Shown here: piece by piece, positions 54,063 through 63,992 of the stretch
Numbering within the stretch: the stretch's first letter is position 1
How the letters are laid out: each line of letters opens with the position of its first letter
Source of the DNA: Kurthia populi
GTDB taxonomy: Bacteria; Bacillota; Bacilli; Bacillales_A; Planococcaceae
Length of the DNA stretch: 64,000 nt
NCBI RefSeq assembly: GCF_042686175.1
Contig: NZ_JBHUOR010000018.1
Coordinates: 40,861-104,860 of the forward strand
Direction: 5' to 3'
Translations under genes and position numbers: made by a program
The notes under the pieces: model-generated
Database searches by the model: none
Told to the model about the DNA's origin: nothing
The model's input: only the letters and a program-made list of their open reading frames with translations

Positions 54063-54154
54063 AACGTCCTTCCCTTCAATTTCATTAGTGCATTACTGTT
54101 GTAATGTACTATACATCTTTTTCAAATTTTTAGCAATATGAAATTTTATTTTTC

Positions 54155-54190
54155 CATAAAAAAAGAGGAATCCGAAGACTCCTCGCGCTT
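54155..54190. terminator. Terminator of the CoA ligase operon
   Basis: AGAGGAATC-CGAAGA-CTCCTCGCG with a T-run on the minus strand; it separates the lipid-metabolism operon from the YtrA-type operon. Confidence 0.6.
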
Positions 54191-54191
54191 G

Positions 54192-55814
54192 TTATTCAGG
54201 TAATTGATAGTCCTTTAAATCCTCACGCAATTGCTGCTTTAAGAACTTGCCGACCGATGTTTTTGGAATTTCTTCTAAAAAGACGACATCATCTGGTATC
54301 CACAGACGTGCAAAATCTTGTCGTAAATGATCAAGCAGCTCTTCTTTTGTAACGGTGTCTTTAAATTCTTCTTTCACCACCACACAGGCAACCGGACGCT
54401 CAAGCCATTTCGGATGCGGTACCGCAATGACCGCCGCTTCTGCGACCTTTTCATAAGACATGAGCGCATTTTCTAACTCAATCGAGGAAATCCATTCACC
54501 GCCTGATTTAATTAAATCTTTCGTACGGTCGGTAATACGAATATTGCCATCTTTCGTATAAACCGCAATATCTCCCGTATAAAGCCAGCCATCTTTAAAG
54601 GCGTCATTTGTACGCTCATCGCGGTAATACTCTGCTGCAATCCATGGTCCTTTGACAATTAGCTCGCCCATCGTCTCATCGTCCCATGGTACATCACCGT
54701 TTTCATTCACAATACGCGCTTCTACGAGTGGCACTGTAAGCCCTTGCGTTGTACGAATATCCATGCGCTCCTCATAATCATACTGCTCTGTTTGTGACGT
54801 ATAAATCGATACACTCACAAGTGGAGATGTCTCCGTCATACCATAGCCCGTATAGAAGGTAATACCCATTTCCTCAAAGGCTTTTGCCATACTAATTGGC
54901 GAAGCTGAGCCGCCACTGACAATAAGACGGAGACTTGATAAATCACGCGGCTTTTTCTTTTGCTCTTGTAAAAAACCGAGCCAAATCGTTGGCACACCGG
55001 CTGAGATCGTCACACCGTATTGCTCACATAAATCAAGTAATAATTCCGGTGTAAAGAGTGGTCCAGGTAATACTTGTGTTGCGCCCAAATTCACGCATAC
55101 AAACGGCATGCCCCATGCATTTACGTGGAACATTGGCACAATCGGCAGCATAATATCATGCTCGCTTAACGCCACACTGTCTTTAAACATCATTGCAAAG
55201 CTATGCAGTACGATACTGCGATGTGTGTAAACAACGCCTTTTGGCATACCCGTTGTGGCAGATGTATAACACATACCAGCCGGTGTATTTTCGTCAAAAT
55301 CTTCGGCAAAGACATGTGTTGGATCGCCCGACTGAATGAGGTCCTCATAGGAATAAACATTCGGTAACGTTGTCGCTGACACATCTACCGCATCCCCACA
55401 CACAATAAAAGTTTTCACCGTTTTTAGTAGTGGTGCTACCGCCTCGATTAATTTTAAGAGCGTATGGTCAACAATTAATACGTCATCCTCAGCATGATTA
55501 ATCACATATACAATATGCTCCGGTGACAGGCGAATATTTACCGTATGCAAAATCGCCTCACTGCATGGCACCGCAAAATACATTTCTAGATGGCGATGGT
55601 CATTCCAACAAAATGTCGCAATTTTTGTACCGCGTGTCATACCTAATTTCGTTAGCGAAGAAGCTAGACGTCGCGTACGCTCTGCGTATTCCTTATACGT
55701 AAATTCATGCATTGTTTCTGGCCCTGTACGTGAGTAAATTTTTTTATGTCCAAAATACCGTTCGGCTCGTTTAAAAAAACCCGTTAACAATAAAGGTGTA
55801 TCCATCATATGCAT
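54192..55814 (-). CDS. Fatty-acid/medium-chain acyl-CoA synthetase
   Basis: A 540-residue AMP-forming ligase with MCYTSATTGMPKGVVYTHRS (P-loop), the YGMTETSP motif, YTGDIAVYTKDGNIRITDRTKD and the Lys of KTSVGKFLK. These residues activate a carboxylate with ATP, then CoA. It is encoded 19 bases after the thiolase gene and both probably work in fatty-acid degradation. Start behind AAAGGAGGAAGCAT. Confidence 0.95.
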   Translation of the reverse strand: MHMMDTPLLLTGFFKRAERYFGHKKIYSRTGPETMHEFTYKEYAERTRRLASSLTKLGMTRGTKIATFCWNDHRHLEMYFAVPCSEAILHTVNIRLSPEHIVYVINHAEDDVLIVDHTLLKLIEAVAPLLKTVKTFIVCGDAVDVSATTLPNVYSYEDLIQSGDPTHVFAEDFDENTPAGMCYTSATTGMPKGVVYTHRSIVLHSFAMMFKDSVALSEHDIMLPIVPMFHVNAWGMPFVCVNLGATQVLPGPLFTPELLLDLCEQYGVTISAGVPTIWLGFLQEQKKKPRDLSSLRLIVSGGSASPISMAKAFEEMGITFYTGYGMTETSPLVSVSIYTSQTEQYDYEERMDIRTTQGLTVPLVEARIVNENGDVPWDDETMGELIVKGPWIAAEYYRDERTNDAFKDGWLYTGDIAVYTKDGNIRITDRTKDLIKSGGEWISSIELENALMSYEKVAEAAVIAVPHPKWLERPVACVVVKEEFKDTVTKEELLDHLRQDFARLWIPDDVVFLEEIPKTSVGKFLKQQLREDLKDYQLPE

Positions 55815-55833
55815 ATGCTTCCTCCTTTGTCGT

Positions 55834-56955
55834 TTACATTTTTTCTAAAATCGTTGCATTCGCCATCCCCATACCTTCACAAATCGCCACTAGACCATAC
55901 TGTAAATTTTCACGTTGCATGCGGTACAGCATCGATGTCACAAGCTTCGTGCCGGTCGCACCTAATGGGTGGCCGAGCGCAATAGCACCGCCGTCGGGAT
56001 TCACTTTTGCTAAATCCGCCCCAAGCTCCTTTGCCCAGACGAGTGGCACCGGCGCAAATGCTTCATTGACCTCAAACGTATCGATGTCCGCTAGTGTTAA
56101 ATTTGCACGCTGTAGCACACGCTTTGTCGCCTCAATCGGTCCGGTTAGCATGAGCGTTGGGTCAGAACCTACGACACTACGCGCAATAATTTTAGCAAGC
56201 GGCTTTAGCCCAAGCTCCTGTGCCTTTTCAAGCGACATAACAACAACCGCCGAAGCACCATCACTCATCTGTGAGGCATTGCCGGCTGTAATAACGCCAT
56301 CTTCTTTAAAAACCGTTTTAAGTGCCGCAAGCGACTCGCTATTCGTATCTGGGCGCGGCCCCTCATCACGCGTCACATGCCCAATCGCTGTGATTTCTTC
56401 GTCAAAATGACCCGCTTCGATGGCTTGTAACGCGCGCTTATGGCTCGTTGCCGCAAAGTCATTGATGTCCTCTTTCGTTAAGGCCCATTTCTCCGCCATG
56501 CGCTCTGCCGATAACCCTTGATGAATAATGTCATATTGCTCTCGTAAGCGCTTACTTTGTTGCGCACCATCTGTATGAATAAACATTGGGACACGTGTCA
56601 TACTCTCGACACCCCCGGCAATCACAATGTCCATATCACCCGCAAGAATAGCCTGTGCCGCAAAATGCATGGCCTGTAGACTAGAGCCACACTGACGGTC
56701 AATCGTTACACCTGGCACTTCAATTGGGAAGCCCGCCATTAGCGTTGCCGTACGCGCAATATTCATGGACTGCTCCTGTGATTGTGTCACACAGCCAATA
56801 ATGACATCCTCAACTGCCGCCTTTTCAATACCGGCTCGTTTAACAACACTTTCTAAAATATCTGCTAATAAATCATCTGGGCGTACATCAGCGAAGCCAC
56901 CTTTTCGACGGCCAACCGCGGTTCTTGTTGCTGCTACAATTACTGCTTCACGCAT
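55834..56955 (-). CDS. Acetyl-CoA acyltransferase (thiolase)
   Basis: A 373-residue thiolase: VTIDRQCGSSLQAMHFAAQA (nucleophile Cys), ALGHPLGATGTKL (His) and CEGMGMANA (second Cys). It cleaves 3-ketoacyl-CoA or condenses acetyl-CoA. It forms an operon with the downstream CoA ligase, so the beta-oxidation direction is likely. Confidence 0.95.
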   Translation of the reverse strand: MREAVIVAATRTAVGRRKGGFADVRPDDLLADILESVVKRAGIEKAAVEDVIIGCVTQSQEQSMNIARTATLMAGFPIEVPGVTIDRQCGSSLQAMHFAAQAILAGDMDIVIAGGVESMTRVPMFIHTDGAQQSKRLREQYDIIHQGLSAERMAEKWALTKEDINDFAATSHKRALQAIEAGHFDEEITAIGHVTRDEGPRPDTNSESLAALKTVFKEDGVITAGNASQMSDGASAVVVMSLEKAQELGLKPLAKIIARSVVGSDPTLMLTGPIEATKRVLQRANLTLADIDTFEVNEAFAPVPLVWAKELGADLAKVNPDGGAIALGHPLGATGTKLVTSMLYRMQRENLQYGLVAICEGMGMANATILEKM

Positions 56956-57073
56956 TTAAAATCCCCCTTAAACTAGCATATTCTGTCTTTTTATATGTAT
57001 TATTTTACATGATACAGAAAATTTTCACAATTTTCTGATGAATATTTTATAATAGAAGATGAGGTGAGAACTA

Positions 57074-57850
57074 TTGACAACCATTCATGATCATTTAGGT
57101 CGACAACTTGTAGTACAGCTGGGGCCCCAGCGTATTATTTCACTATGCCCCGCTATTACGGAAACATTGCTTGAATTAGGCAGTAAATCTGTCGTTGGGC
57201 GCACAAAATATTGCATTTTCCCACAAGAAATCGTCGAAGATATCGCAGTCGTTGGTGGCACAAAAACGATAGATGAAGCAGCCATTCACGCGCTCAATCC
57301 GACATTAATCATTGCGGAAAAGGAAGAAAACACAAAGGAAATAGTCGAGACATTAGCCGCGCACTACCCTGTATTCGTATGCCAGGTTGAGACCGTAGAT
57401 GATGCCTATCGTTTGATTGAAACACTCGGTACATTAGCGAGCGTGCAGCAAGCGGCAGCTGCTTTAATAGACGAGATTCAAAAAACCTTTGCACAACTTC
57501 CGGCACTATCTGGTAATGTTGCCTATATAATGTGGCGAAAGCCGTATATGGCGGTCGGTAAGACGACCTATATTACGAGTCTGCTCGAAATGCTTGGCTT
57601 CACCAATCCTATAACGAAGCTTGACGGTCGCTATCCTGCGGTAACGATCGAAGTGTTGCAGCAGGCAAAGCTTGACTATGTCTTGCTGTCCTCTGAGCCA
57701 TTCCCGTTCTCTGAAAAGCATCGCGCAGAATTTGAACCATTTTTAGCAAACGCAAAAATCATTTTTGTAGACGGTGAAATGTTTTGGTACGGCGCACGTA
57801 TGCTCAAGGCGGCGCATTATTTTAATACGATTCAACAAGCGTTTAACTAA
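57074..57850 (+). CDS. BtuF-like helical-backbone metal receptor, apparently cytosolic
   Basis: A 258-residue protein: IISLCPAITETLLELGSKSV and VVGGTKTIDEAAIHALNPTL then IIAEKEENTKE, the pattern of cobalamin-binding BtuF/FhuD-type receptors. It begins MTTIHDHLGRQLVV with no signal peptide or lipobox. TTG start behind GAGGTGAGAAC. No permease or ATPase gene is adjacent. It could bind a cobalamin or other cofactor within the cell. Confidence 0.8.
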   Translation: MTTIHDHLGRQLVVQLGPQRIISLCPAITETLLELGSKSVVGRTKYCIFPQEIVEDIAVVGGTKTIDEAAIHALNPTLIIAEKEENTKEIVETLAAHYPVFVCQVETVDDAYRLIETLGTLASVQQAAAALIDEIQKTFAQLPALSGNVAYIMWRKPYMAVGKTTYITSLLEMLGFTNPITKLDGRYPAVTIEVLQQAKLDYVLLSSEPFPFSEKHRAEFEPFLANAKIIFVDGEMFWYGARMLKAAHYFNTIQQAFN

Positions 57851-57904
57851 GCAAAAAAGGCACTGTGTCATATTGACATAGGGCCTTTTTATCGAATTAT
57901 ACAA

Positions 57905-58771
57905 TTATAGTTCTTCTGCCATTGGTAGACCGGTCATGGCTCCTTTTCGCGTAACAGCCATAGCACCTGCTTTATTCGCACGTGCAAAAATTTCCTCTAG
58001 TGAGCGCTGCTCGACAATGCTTTGAAGCATCGCCGCCACAAAGGCATCCCCGGCACCCGTTGTATCAACAACAGATGCGGCATGACCTGGCACATGAAAA
58101 GAACGCGCGGCGGTTTGTACAATACAACCCTTTTCGCCCTGTGTTATGACGAGTAGCTTACAGCTCGGTAGTTCCCCTAAAAAGGTGTGCTCTTCCTCCG
58201 AGATTTTGACGATATCGGCGTACTGCCACATATCAAGAATCGTTTCGCGTGCAAGAGCTTCATTTTGCCATAAATTCAAGCGTAGATTCGGATCATATGA
58301 AATCAATGCGCCTTGTGCCTTCGCTTGTTTAATCGCGGCAATGGTTGCCTGCTTCGTTGATTCCTGAGTGCATGAAAGCGAGCCGTAATGGAAAATCGTT
58401 ACGCCATCAAAGGCCGCCTTCGCTTCTCTAACCGTCGCAACGGATAAAAATTGGTCCGCACTTGGCTGCACGATAAAATCAAATGAACGTTCCCCGTTTT
58501 CAAGCGTCACAAACGCCATACCTGTATGTGCCTTATCTGTTGTATGCATAGACGTCGTATCCACACCGTAAGACGCGCAAGTATCCGTTAAAAAGCGGCC
58601 ATTTGCGTCATTGCCGACCGTTGTCATAAACGCCGCATTACCGCCTAATTTGGCAATTCCTACTGCGACGTTTGCCGGTGCTCCGCCTGCGCATTTTTCA
58701 TACACTGTATTTGTATCATCTAATGGCAGCATATCAATTAATGCTTCGCCAAATGTTAAAATCTTTGTCAT
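57905..58771 (-). CDS. PfkB-family sugar kinase (fructokinase-like)
   Basis: About 288 residues: CAGGAPANVAVGIAKLGGNA, GERSFDFIVQPSADQFL and the ATP/catalytic motif VDTTGAGDAFVAAMLQ with its Asp base. This fits fructokinase or 2-keto-3-deoxygluconate kinase. It is a lone gene; ATG 58,771 follows AGGGTGAATGGAC. The substrate is inferred. Confidence 0.9.
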   Translation of the reverse strand: MTKILTFGEALIDMLPLDDTNTVYEKCAGGAPANVAVGIAKLGGNAAFMTTVGNDANGRFLTDTCASYGVDTTSMHTTDKAHTGMAFVTLENGERSFDFIVQPSADQFLSVATVREAKAAFDGVTIFHYGSLSCTQESTKQATIAAIKQAKAQGALISYDPNLRLNLWQNEALARETILDMWQYADIVKISEEEHTFLGELPSCKLLVITQGEKGCIVQTAARSFHVPGHAASVVDTTGAGDAFVAAMLQSIVEQRSLEEIFARANKAGAMAVTRKGAMTGLPMAEEL

Positions 58772-58815
58772 GTCCATTCACCCTATTTTATCGTACGCTA
58801 TGAAGTGGATTTTCG

Positions 58816-59205
58816 CTATGCTTTTTTGCGTGTGAATGAATAGACATTAAATGGTGCTAACACAAAATAAACCGCCATTACTGCTAATACAAGCTCTAAC
58901 TCATAGCCAGCCCCTTGGTCATTACCCAAAAAGCCATTTGCTGCTTTCACGCTGAAAATAGCACCGAGCATAATCGCAACGAATGCAATCGCGACATAGC
59001 GCGTGGCAATACCTAAAATCATTAAAATACCACCTAGCACTTCGATGATGGCAACCACATACGCTAAGCCACCTGGCAAGCCGATAGAATCAAACCATGC
59101 GGCCGTATTGCCAACGCCTCCTTGAAATTTAGATAGTCCATGTATTAAAAATGATGCGCCAAGCATAATACGTAATAGCAATGTAGCAAGTTGTTGTTTT
59201 TCCAT
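58816..59205 (-). CDS. DoxX family membrane protein (CatD-like)
   Basis: A 129-residue protein with four hydrophobic helices: LLLRIMLGASFLIHGLSKFQ is the family start and LGGILMILGIATRYVAIAFV follows. The promoter has a palindrome near the YodB/CatR consensus, which in Bacillus subtilis controls catDE under quinone stress. Function by analogy: redox protection. Confidence 0.85.
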   Translation of the reverse strand: MEKQQLATLLLRIMLGASFLIHGLSKFQGGVGNTAAWFDSIGLPGGLAYVVAIIEVLGGILMILGIATRYVAIAFVAIMLGAIFSVKAANGFLGNDQGAGYELELVLAVMAVYFVLAPFNVYSFTRKKA

Positions 59206-59250
59206 AATAAGCTCCTTTTTTGTATTTGCAAACGATGATGGCCATCTATC

Positions 59251-59297
59251 ACTTACGAATTGTAAGTAACTTTAAAATGAATACTTGATAAAGTCAA
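59251..59297 (-). promoter_or_regulatory. doxX promoter with YodB/CatR-like operator
   Basis: On the minus strand TTGACT (59,297..59,292), a 17-base spacer, TAAAGT (59,274..59,269), then the palindrome ACTTACAATTCGTAAGT (59,267..59,251) directly downstream. A regulator bound there would block transcription. Confidence 0.6.
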
Positions 59298-59397
59298 CCA
59301 TTTTACTAAGAATTACGTGATATGCCTTATAGTCTGTGAAGTTTCGTTTCACAAATTAACGACAATATTCCTTAGTTTTCATTATGAAAAAATAAAA

Positions 59398-59440
59398 AAG
59401 CACATTTAAAGTATTCACTTTAAACGTGCTCTAGACACAA
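59398..59440. terminator. Terminator after the Hsp70 gene
   Basis: AAGCAC-ATTTAAAGT...ACTTTAAACGTGCTCT forms a stem in the gap between the Hsp70 homologue and doxX; a T-run follows on the minus strand (CTTTTTTATT). Confidence 0.7.
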
Positions 59441-59445
59441 GATGC

Positions 59446-61194
59446 CTATTCAATAATCTCCATTAATAAATCAAGTAACGCTTCCTCGCGCGCCTTCACA
59501 AGCTCAACATCCGTTTCTTGAATCGCATATTCAAGCTGTTGAATAGCCTCTTCGATTTGTACAGCTTGCTGGGGCTCGGCATTACGGCGCACTTTTTTTG
59601 CACGACGAATGACACCCTTCATCTCACTCGCAAGCTTTGATTTTTCCCAGTCATCAAATAATTCGAGCTTCGCCTCTTTCACTTGACGCGCCGACATAAT
59701 ACCGCGCTGTGCATCAAGCACCTGTGAAATCGTACGTCCTGTACTGAGCACTGTCGCTTCAATTTGAATCAGTCCGTTGACATCATAGTGGAACATAATC
59801 TCTACTTTTTCCTTGCCAGCCGCATTTTCTGGAATTTCGTCAACAATAAGCGGCGTTTCAGTAATGCGTAAGTCATCATTGACACGCGCATCCTCATCAT
59901 CCCCTTGATAAACGCCAATATCAATCGTCGTTTGATTATCATTGACCGTATTGTAGATTTTTTTTGCTGTCACTGGAAGCGGCTCATTGCGGCGAATTAA
60001 AATATCAAAGTAACCGGATTGACGCTTGCCATCAACAATGCGTAAAACATCGGTCCCAAGTGTATACGGACACACATCAATGACCATTAGACTTGATTCC
60101 TCCGGCAGGCTATCTTCCTTCATCGCTCCTTGAATCGCAGCACCTAATGCGACCGCTTCATCTGGGTTAATATCCTTTTTCGCCATGCGCTCAAATTTTG
60201 CTTCAACAAGTTGCTGAACGAGCGGAATACGCGTCGCGCCACCAATTAAAATAATGTCATCAATGGCATCTGGTGCAAGTTTTGCATCGTGAATGGCCTT
60301 ATCAACATGCACGAGGGTCTCTTTTAATAGCGGACGCACAATGTCCTCAAATTCCGCACGTGTAATCGTATAATCAAGTGAAATCGGCTTTCCTTCGTAC
60401 ACTGCTAAAAAAGGTAAATTAAATGTCGCCGATAGTTCACTAGATAATGACTTTTTAACATTTTCCGCTTCGAGCTTCACACGGGCATGACGCTGTGTAA
60501 TCTCGGACGCTTCACCAAAACTAAATAGTGGCACATCATATTGCTCCGCAAACTGCTCCGCTACCCAGTCCACTAATAAGCGGTCTAAATCCATACCACC
60601 TAAATGATTGTCCCCTGCGCTTGCCTTGACTTCGATTAGATTTTTATCCAAACGTACGACGGAAATATCAAAGGTTCCACCGCCTAGATCATAGACAATA
60701 ATATTTTTCTCACTATCAGGGTGATCTAGTCCATAAGCAATCGCTGCTGCGGTTGGTTCATTCAAAATACGCTCGACCTTTAACCCCGCGATTTCACCAG
60801 CAATTTTAGTTGCTTTACGCTGTGCATCTGAAAAATACGCCGGTACTGTAATGACCGCTTCGGTAATTTTTTCACCTAAAAAATCTTCTGCGGCCTGCTT
60901 TAAATACTTTAAAAAATGTGCTGAAATTTGTTCTGGTGTAAAGCTTGTTTCGCCGACCGTTATTTTTTCATCCGTCCCCATCTTCCGCTTAATTTCGAGT
61001 ACGGTTTGCTCTGGGAGGGATGAATATTGATTTTTCGCCACACTGCCCACAACTAGCTCGCCATTAATATTTTTTTGAAACACAGATGGGGTCGTGCGCT
61101 CACCTCGTGAATTGACAATCATTTCGGGCTGACCGTTTTTAACATACGCCATCGCTGAATTTGTTGTGCCTAAATCGATTCCTAAAATTGTCAT
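59446..61194 (-). CDS. Second Hsp70/DnaK-like chaperone
   Basis: A 582-residue protein with the Hsp70 motifs MTILGIDLGTTNSAMAYVKN, AVITVPAYFSDAQRKATKIA, IVYDLGGGTFDISVVRL and DIILIGGATRIPLVQQLV. It is about 30 residues shorter than canonical DnaK and has no EEVD-like end. It is not with dnaJ or grpE. It is coupled to an unknown 251-residue gene upstream, so it may be a client-specific chaperone. Confidence 0.93.
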   Translation of the reverse strand: MTILGIDLGTTNSAMAYVKNGQPEMIVNSRGERTTPSVFQKNINGELVVGSVAKNQYSSLPEQTVLEIKRKMGTDEKITVGETSFTPEQISAHFLKYLKQAAEDFLGEKITEAVITVPAYFSDAQRKATKIAGEIAGLKVERILNEPTAAAIAYGLDHPDSEKNIIVYDLGGGTFDISVVRLDKNLIEVKASAGDNHLGGMDLDRLLVDWVAEQFAEQYDVPLFSFGEASEITQRHARVKLEAENVKKSLSSELSATFNLPFLAVYEGKPISLDYTITRAEFEDIVRPLLKETLVHVDKAIHDAKLAPDAIDDIILIGGATRIPLVQQLVEAKFERMAKKDINPDEAVALGAAIQGAMKEDSLPEESSLMVIDVCPYTLGTDVLRIVDGKRQSGYFDILIRRNEPLPVTAKKIYNTVNDNQTTIDIGVYQGDDEDARVNDDLRITETPLIVDEIPENAAGKEKVEIMFHYDVNGLIQIEATVLSTGRTISQVLDAQRGIMSARQVKEAKLELFDDWEKSKLASEMKGVIRRAKKVRRNAEPQQAVQIEEAIQQLEYAIQETDVELVKAREEALLDLLMEIIE

Positions 61195-61207
61195 ATGCTC
61201 TCCTCCG

Positions 61208-61963
61208 TTACATGACGGTCATCACTTTTGCTTCGCGCAACACGTCATTCGTCTCTTTTATATAAAATCCTCGCTCGAATACTTTGCATACATGATGGCG
61301 TGCTACATCAGGCGCGAGACTGCACGGCATCGCGCCGATACTCACCATATATTCACCATCTAATTCCTTATGTAACACATCTAGCTCATAAACATTAAAA
61401 TGCGCGAGCTGCTCAATTAACTGTGCAATTAATAATGTTAACTGCGCAAGTGTTGCTGCTTTAATGCTCGTCCCGCTCAGACTTTCTGAAAAATAATCGA
61501 ATTGGTCAATAATTTCAATCGGTTTATAACTAAAGCGGCGAATGACCTCGCTGGCTTGCAGCTCTTCAAAATCAAAATCAGCTAAACTAGCTAATCGTTC
61601 AAGCGGCTCATATAACGGCGCGAGTAACTCCTTTGTCATAACATCTAAAAAGCGCTGATGCTCGCGCTGTATATGATTTAATATGCGTAATGAGGCTCCT
61701 TCTTGTCGCAGTTGTTTAATTAAATGAACGTATTTTTCATCATCATAATCTGCGACATGGTCCAGTTTGGCGACATTTGTTCGCAGTGTCTGAAAGGCAT
61801 CCAACCACGTTTGGCGTTCCTGCTCACGAAAGCTATACGTTAAAAGCTGCTCAATCGGCTCAAGCATGTCCTTTGCGTAGCCACAAAATACCATCGTAGC
61901 ATGACGTAGGCGGTCTTCAAGCATCCATTCACTATATTGTTGTAATAACCCGTTGATAGTCAT
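61208..61963 (-). CDS. Unknown partner of the Hsp70 homologue
   Basis: A roughly 251-residue helical protein (MTINGLLQQYSEWMLEDRLR...LLTYSFREQERQTWLDAFQT...EYMVSIGAMPCSLAPDVARH...HVCKVFERGFYIKETNDVLR). It starts behind GAGGAGGTATAGGGAC and ends 13 bases before the Hsp70 gene. It lacks a J domain (no HPD) and is not like GrpE. It could be a co-chaperone of a new type or the client. Confidence 0.65.
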   Translation of the reverse strand: MTINGLLQQYSEWMLEDRLRHATMVFCGYAKDMLEPIEQLLTYSFREQERQTWLDAFQTLRTNVAKLDHVADYDDEKYVHLIKQLRQEGASLRILNHIQREHQRFLDVMTKELLAPLYEPLERLASLADFDFEELQASEVIRRFSYKPIEIIDQFDYFSESLSGTSIKAATLAQLTLLIAQLIEQLAHFNVYELDVLHKELDGEYMVSIGAMPCSLAPDVARHHVCKVFERGFYIKETNDVLREAKVMTVM

Positions 61964-62157
61964 GTCCCTATACCTCCTCACCCTTATTTTAACCATTTCT
62001 TTCGATTTACAAACACCATAAATATTATCGTCTTATTTTCCTATTTTTTTATAAATTATCGCATTCTCTCTCTATTAAAGGGTTGTGATTACAGACATTC
62101 CAATTGAATACGCCTGATAAATTATGGCATAATAATAACGAAAAGGAGCGTGTTACA

Positions 62158-62634
62158 ATGTATCGCAAAATGGAAGATTTCAAGCAAGACTGGGCACATG
62201 CCGCCGGTGGCACAAAAATGGTATTAGGTGCTTTAACTGATGACACATTAAACCAAGCAATTGTTGAAGGTCATAGCACATTAGGTTGGTTAGGCTGGCA
62301 TTTAGCTACTGCCCCTATGTTCTTCGTCGGACAAGTTGTTGGACTACAATTAACATCTGTAGGCAACCCACAAGAAGTTCCTACAGAAGCCGCAAAAATC
62401 GTAGCCGCTTACGAGCAAATTGCAGCAGAGATTACTGAAAAAGCAGACACACTTACAGATGAAGCATTACTTGAGGAAGTACCATTTATTCAAGGAAATG
62501 CTCCTCGTGGCGCGGTACTGCGCATGTTCATCGACCACCAAACACATCACCGTGGTCAAATGACGGTTTTATTACGCCAAGCAGGGCTTACAGTTCCTCC
62601 AGTAATGGGCCCTACACAAGAAATGCAGCGCTAA
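62158..62634 (+). CDS. DinB-family protein
   Basis: A 158-residue four-helix protein with HSTLGWLGWHLATAPMFFVG and FIDHQTHHRGQMTVLLRQAG: the three His residues that bind metal in the DinB/YfiT family. It may be a thiol transferase, its role is not fixed. ATG 62,158 follows AAAAGGAGCGTGTTACA. Terminator at 62,640-62,672. Confidence 0.9.
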   Translation: MYRKMEDFKQDWAHAAGGTKMVLGALTDDTLNQAIVEGHSTLGWLGWHLATAPMFFVGQVVGLQLTSVGNPQEVPTEAAKIVAAYEQIAAEITEKADTLTDEALLEEVPFIQGNAPRGAVLRMFIDHQTHHRGQMTVLLRQAGLTVPPVMGPTQEMQR

Positions 62635-62677
62635 TTAAAAAAGGTATCGCGTTTGGCGATACCTTTTTTAATACCGA

Positions 62678-63847
62678 TTATTCGGTGAGTACTTCTTGTC
62701 GTACGGTGAGCATGCGCCCAACACATAAAATAATAAGTGCAACTGTCACCATTACGCCCGCAAATGCAAGCGCTGCTAATTGATCATGATAAATTGATAC
62801 AATTTCCCCCGCAAAAAGTGGCCCAATAATTTGACCAAATGCATAGACGCTCGTCAATAACGAGACAACGACCCCACTTTGCTGTGGATAACGTTTTCGC
62901 GCATACGCAGTCGTTAGCGTGACGATGCCAACAAACGTTAAGCCATATAAAAAAGAAGAGAGTAGTACACTTGAAACGGTTTGTGAAAACACTGGTAAAA
63001 GGATGCCGATAATTTGTAAACTATACGCGCTAACTAGTAACGTAATGGCCGATGTTTTTTCAAGTAATACGGTCCAAATTGGCGCAGATGGTACTGCCGC
63101 TAAGCCAACAACAACCCAGCTATAGCCAGCATAGTCCATTAGCGCTGGAATATGATGAATAATATCCACTAGAAAAGTGCCGGTAATAATATAGCCAAGC
63201 CCCTCAAAGCCATATGCTACAATAAGCCACAGCATAAAGCCCTTCACAACGCGTGTGTCGGCTGTTTTTTCAATCTTTTTCAGCTCGGGCACTTCAACTG
63301 GACGCCATAATATATGAATACATACTACGAAGATGGCTGATAGGATGCCGAGACCAATCCATGCCCCCGTCCATAGTACACGCTCTGCTAAAAATGGCAC
63401 AATTAAGCCGGATAATGCAATGCCGAGACCAATACCACTAAATAAGTAGCCTGACCATTTTGCGAGTGCATGATGTGCTAAATAATCCATGATGACGCTT
63501 GATGTTAAGACAAAAATTAAGCCCCCAGTAATGCCTGCAATTAAGCGTAATACTAACCACACCGTAAAGAAATCTACAATTCCCATCAATAAGACAGACA
63601 GCACGTTGATAACGACGCTCCAAATTAAAATGTCCTTACGTCGTTTGTATAAAAAGCCTGCCCAAATGGCTCCGATAAAATAACCAATATAATTGCTAGA
63701 AGCTAAATAACTCGCTTCCTGAAATGAAAAGCCGACATCTTGTCGCATATACGGTAAAATCGGCGTAAACGCGAAGCGGCTAATGCCCATCGCAATGACA
63801 AGTAACAAAATTCCCCCTACGACTACACCAAAATGACGCCATGTCAT
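62678..63847 (-). CDS. YbfB/YjiJ-type MFS transporter
   Basis: A roughly 389-residue protein with 12 hydrophobic helices. GISRFAFTPILPYMRQDVGF then SFQEASYLASSNYIGYFIGA is the characteristic start of the YbfB/YjiJ family. The substrate is unknown. The ATG at 63,847 follows AAGGGGGGATGGGT. Confidence 0.9.
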   Translation of the reverse strand: MTWRHFGVVVGGILLLVIAMGISRFAFTPILPYMRQDVGFSFQEASYLASSNYIGYFIGAIWAGFLYKRRKDILIWSVVINVLSVLLMGIVDFFTVWLVLRLIAGITGGLIFVLTSSVIMDYLAHHALAKWSGYLFSGIGLGIALSGLIVPFLAERVLWTGAWIGLGILSAIFVVCIHILWRPVEVPELKKIEKTADTRVVKGFMLWLIVAYGFEGLGYIITGTFLVDIIHHIPALMDYAGYSWVVVGLAAVPSAPIWTVLLEKTSAITLLVSAYSLQIIGILLPVFSQTVSSVLLSSFLYGLTFVGIVTLTTAYARKRYPQQSGVVVSLLTSVYAFGQIIGPLFAGEIVSIYHDQLAALAFAGVMVTVALIILCVGRMLTVRQEVLTE

Positions 63848-63992
63848 ACCCATCCCCCCTTAGTTCCTAAGTATACCAATTATCCATACATGAAAGCGTA
63901 TAAATGCTAATTTAAACGTGTACATATAAAATCACTTAAAGATGTACAAATTTACCATTAAATGTAACATACTAGAACTTGAGGTGAATAGT

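Noticed and set aside
55796..56410. Plus-strand frame opposite the thiolase (204 codons)
   Set aside because: Ser/Ala-rich shadow without ribosome site; the minus-strand thiolase has all family motifs.
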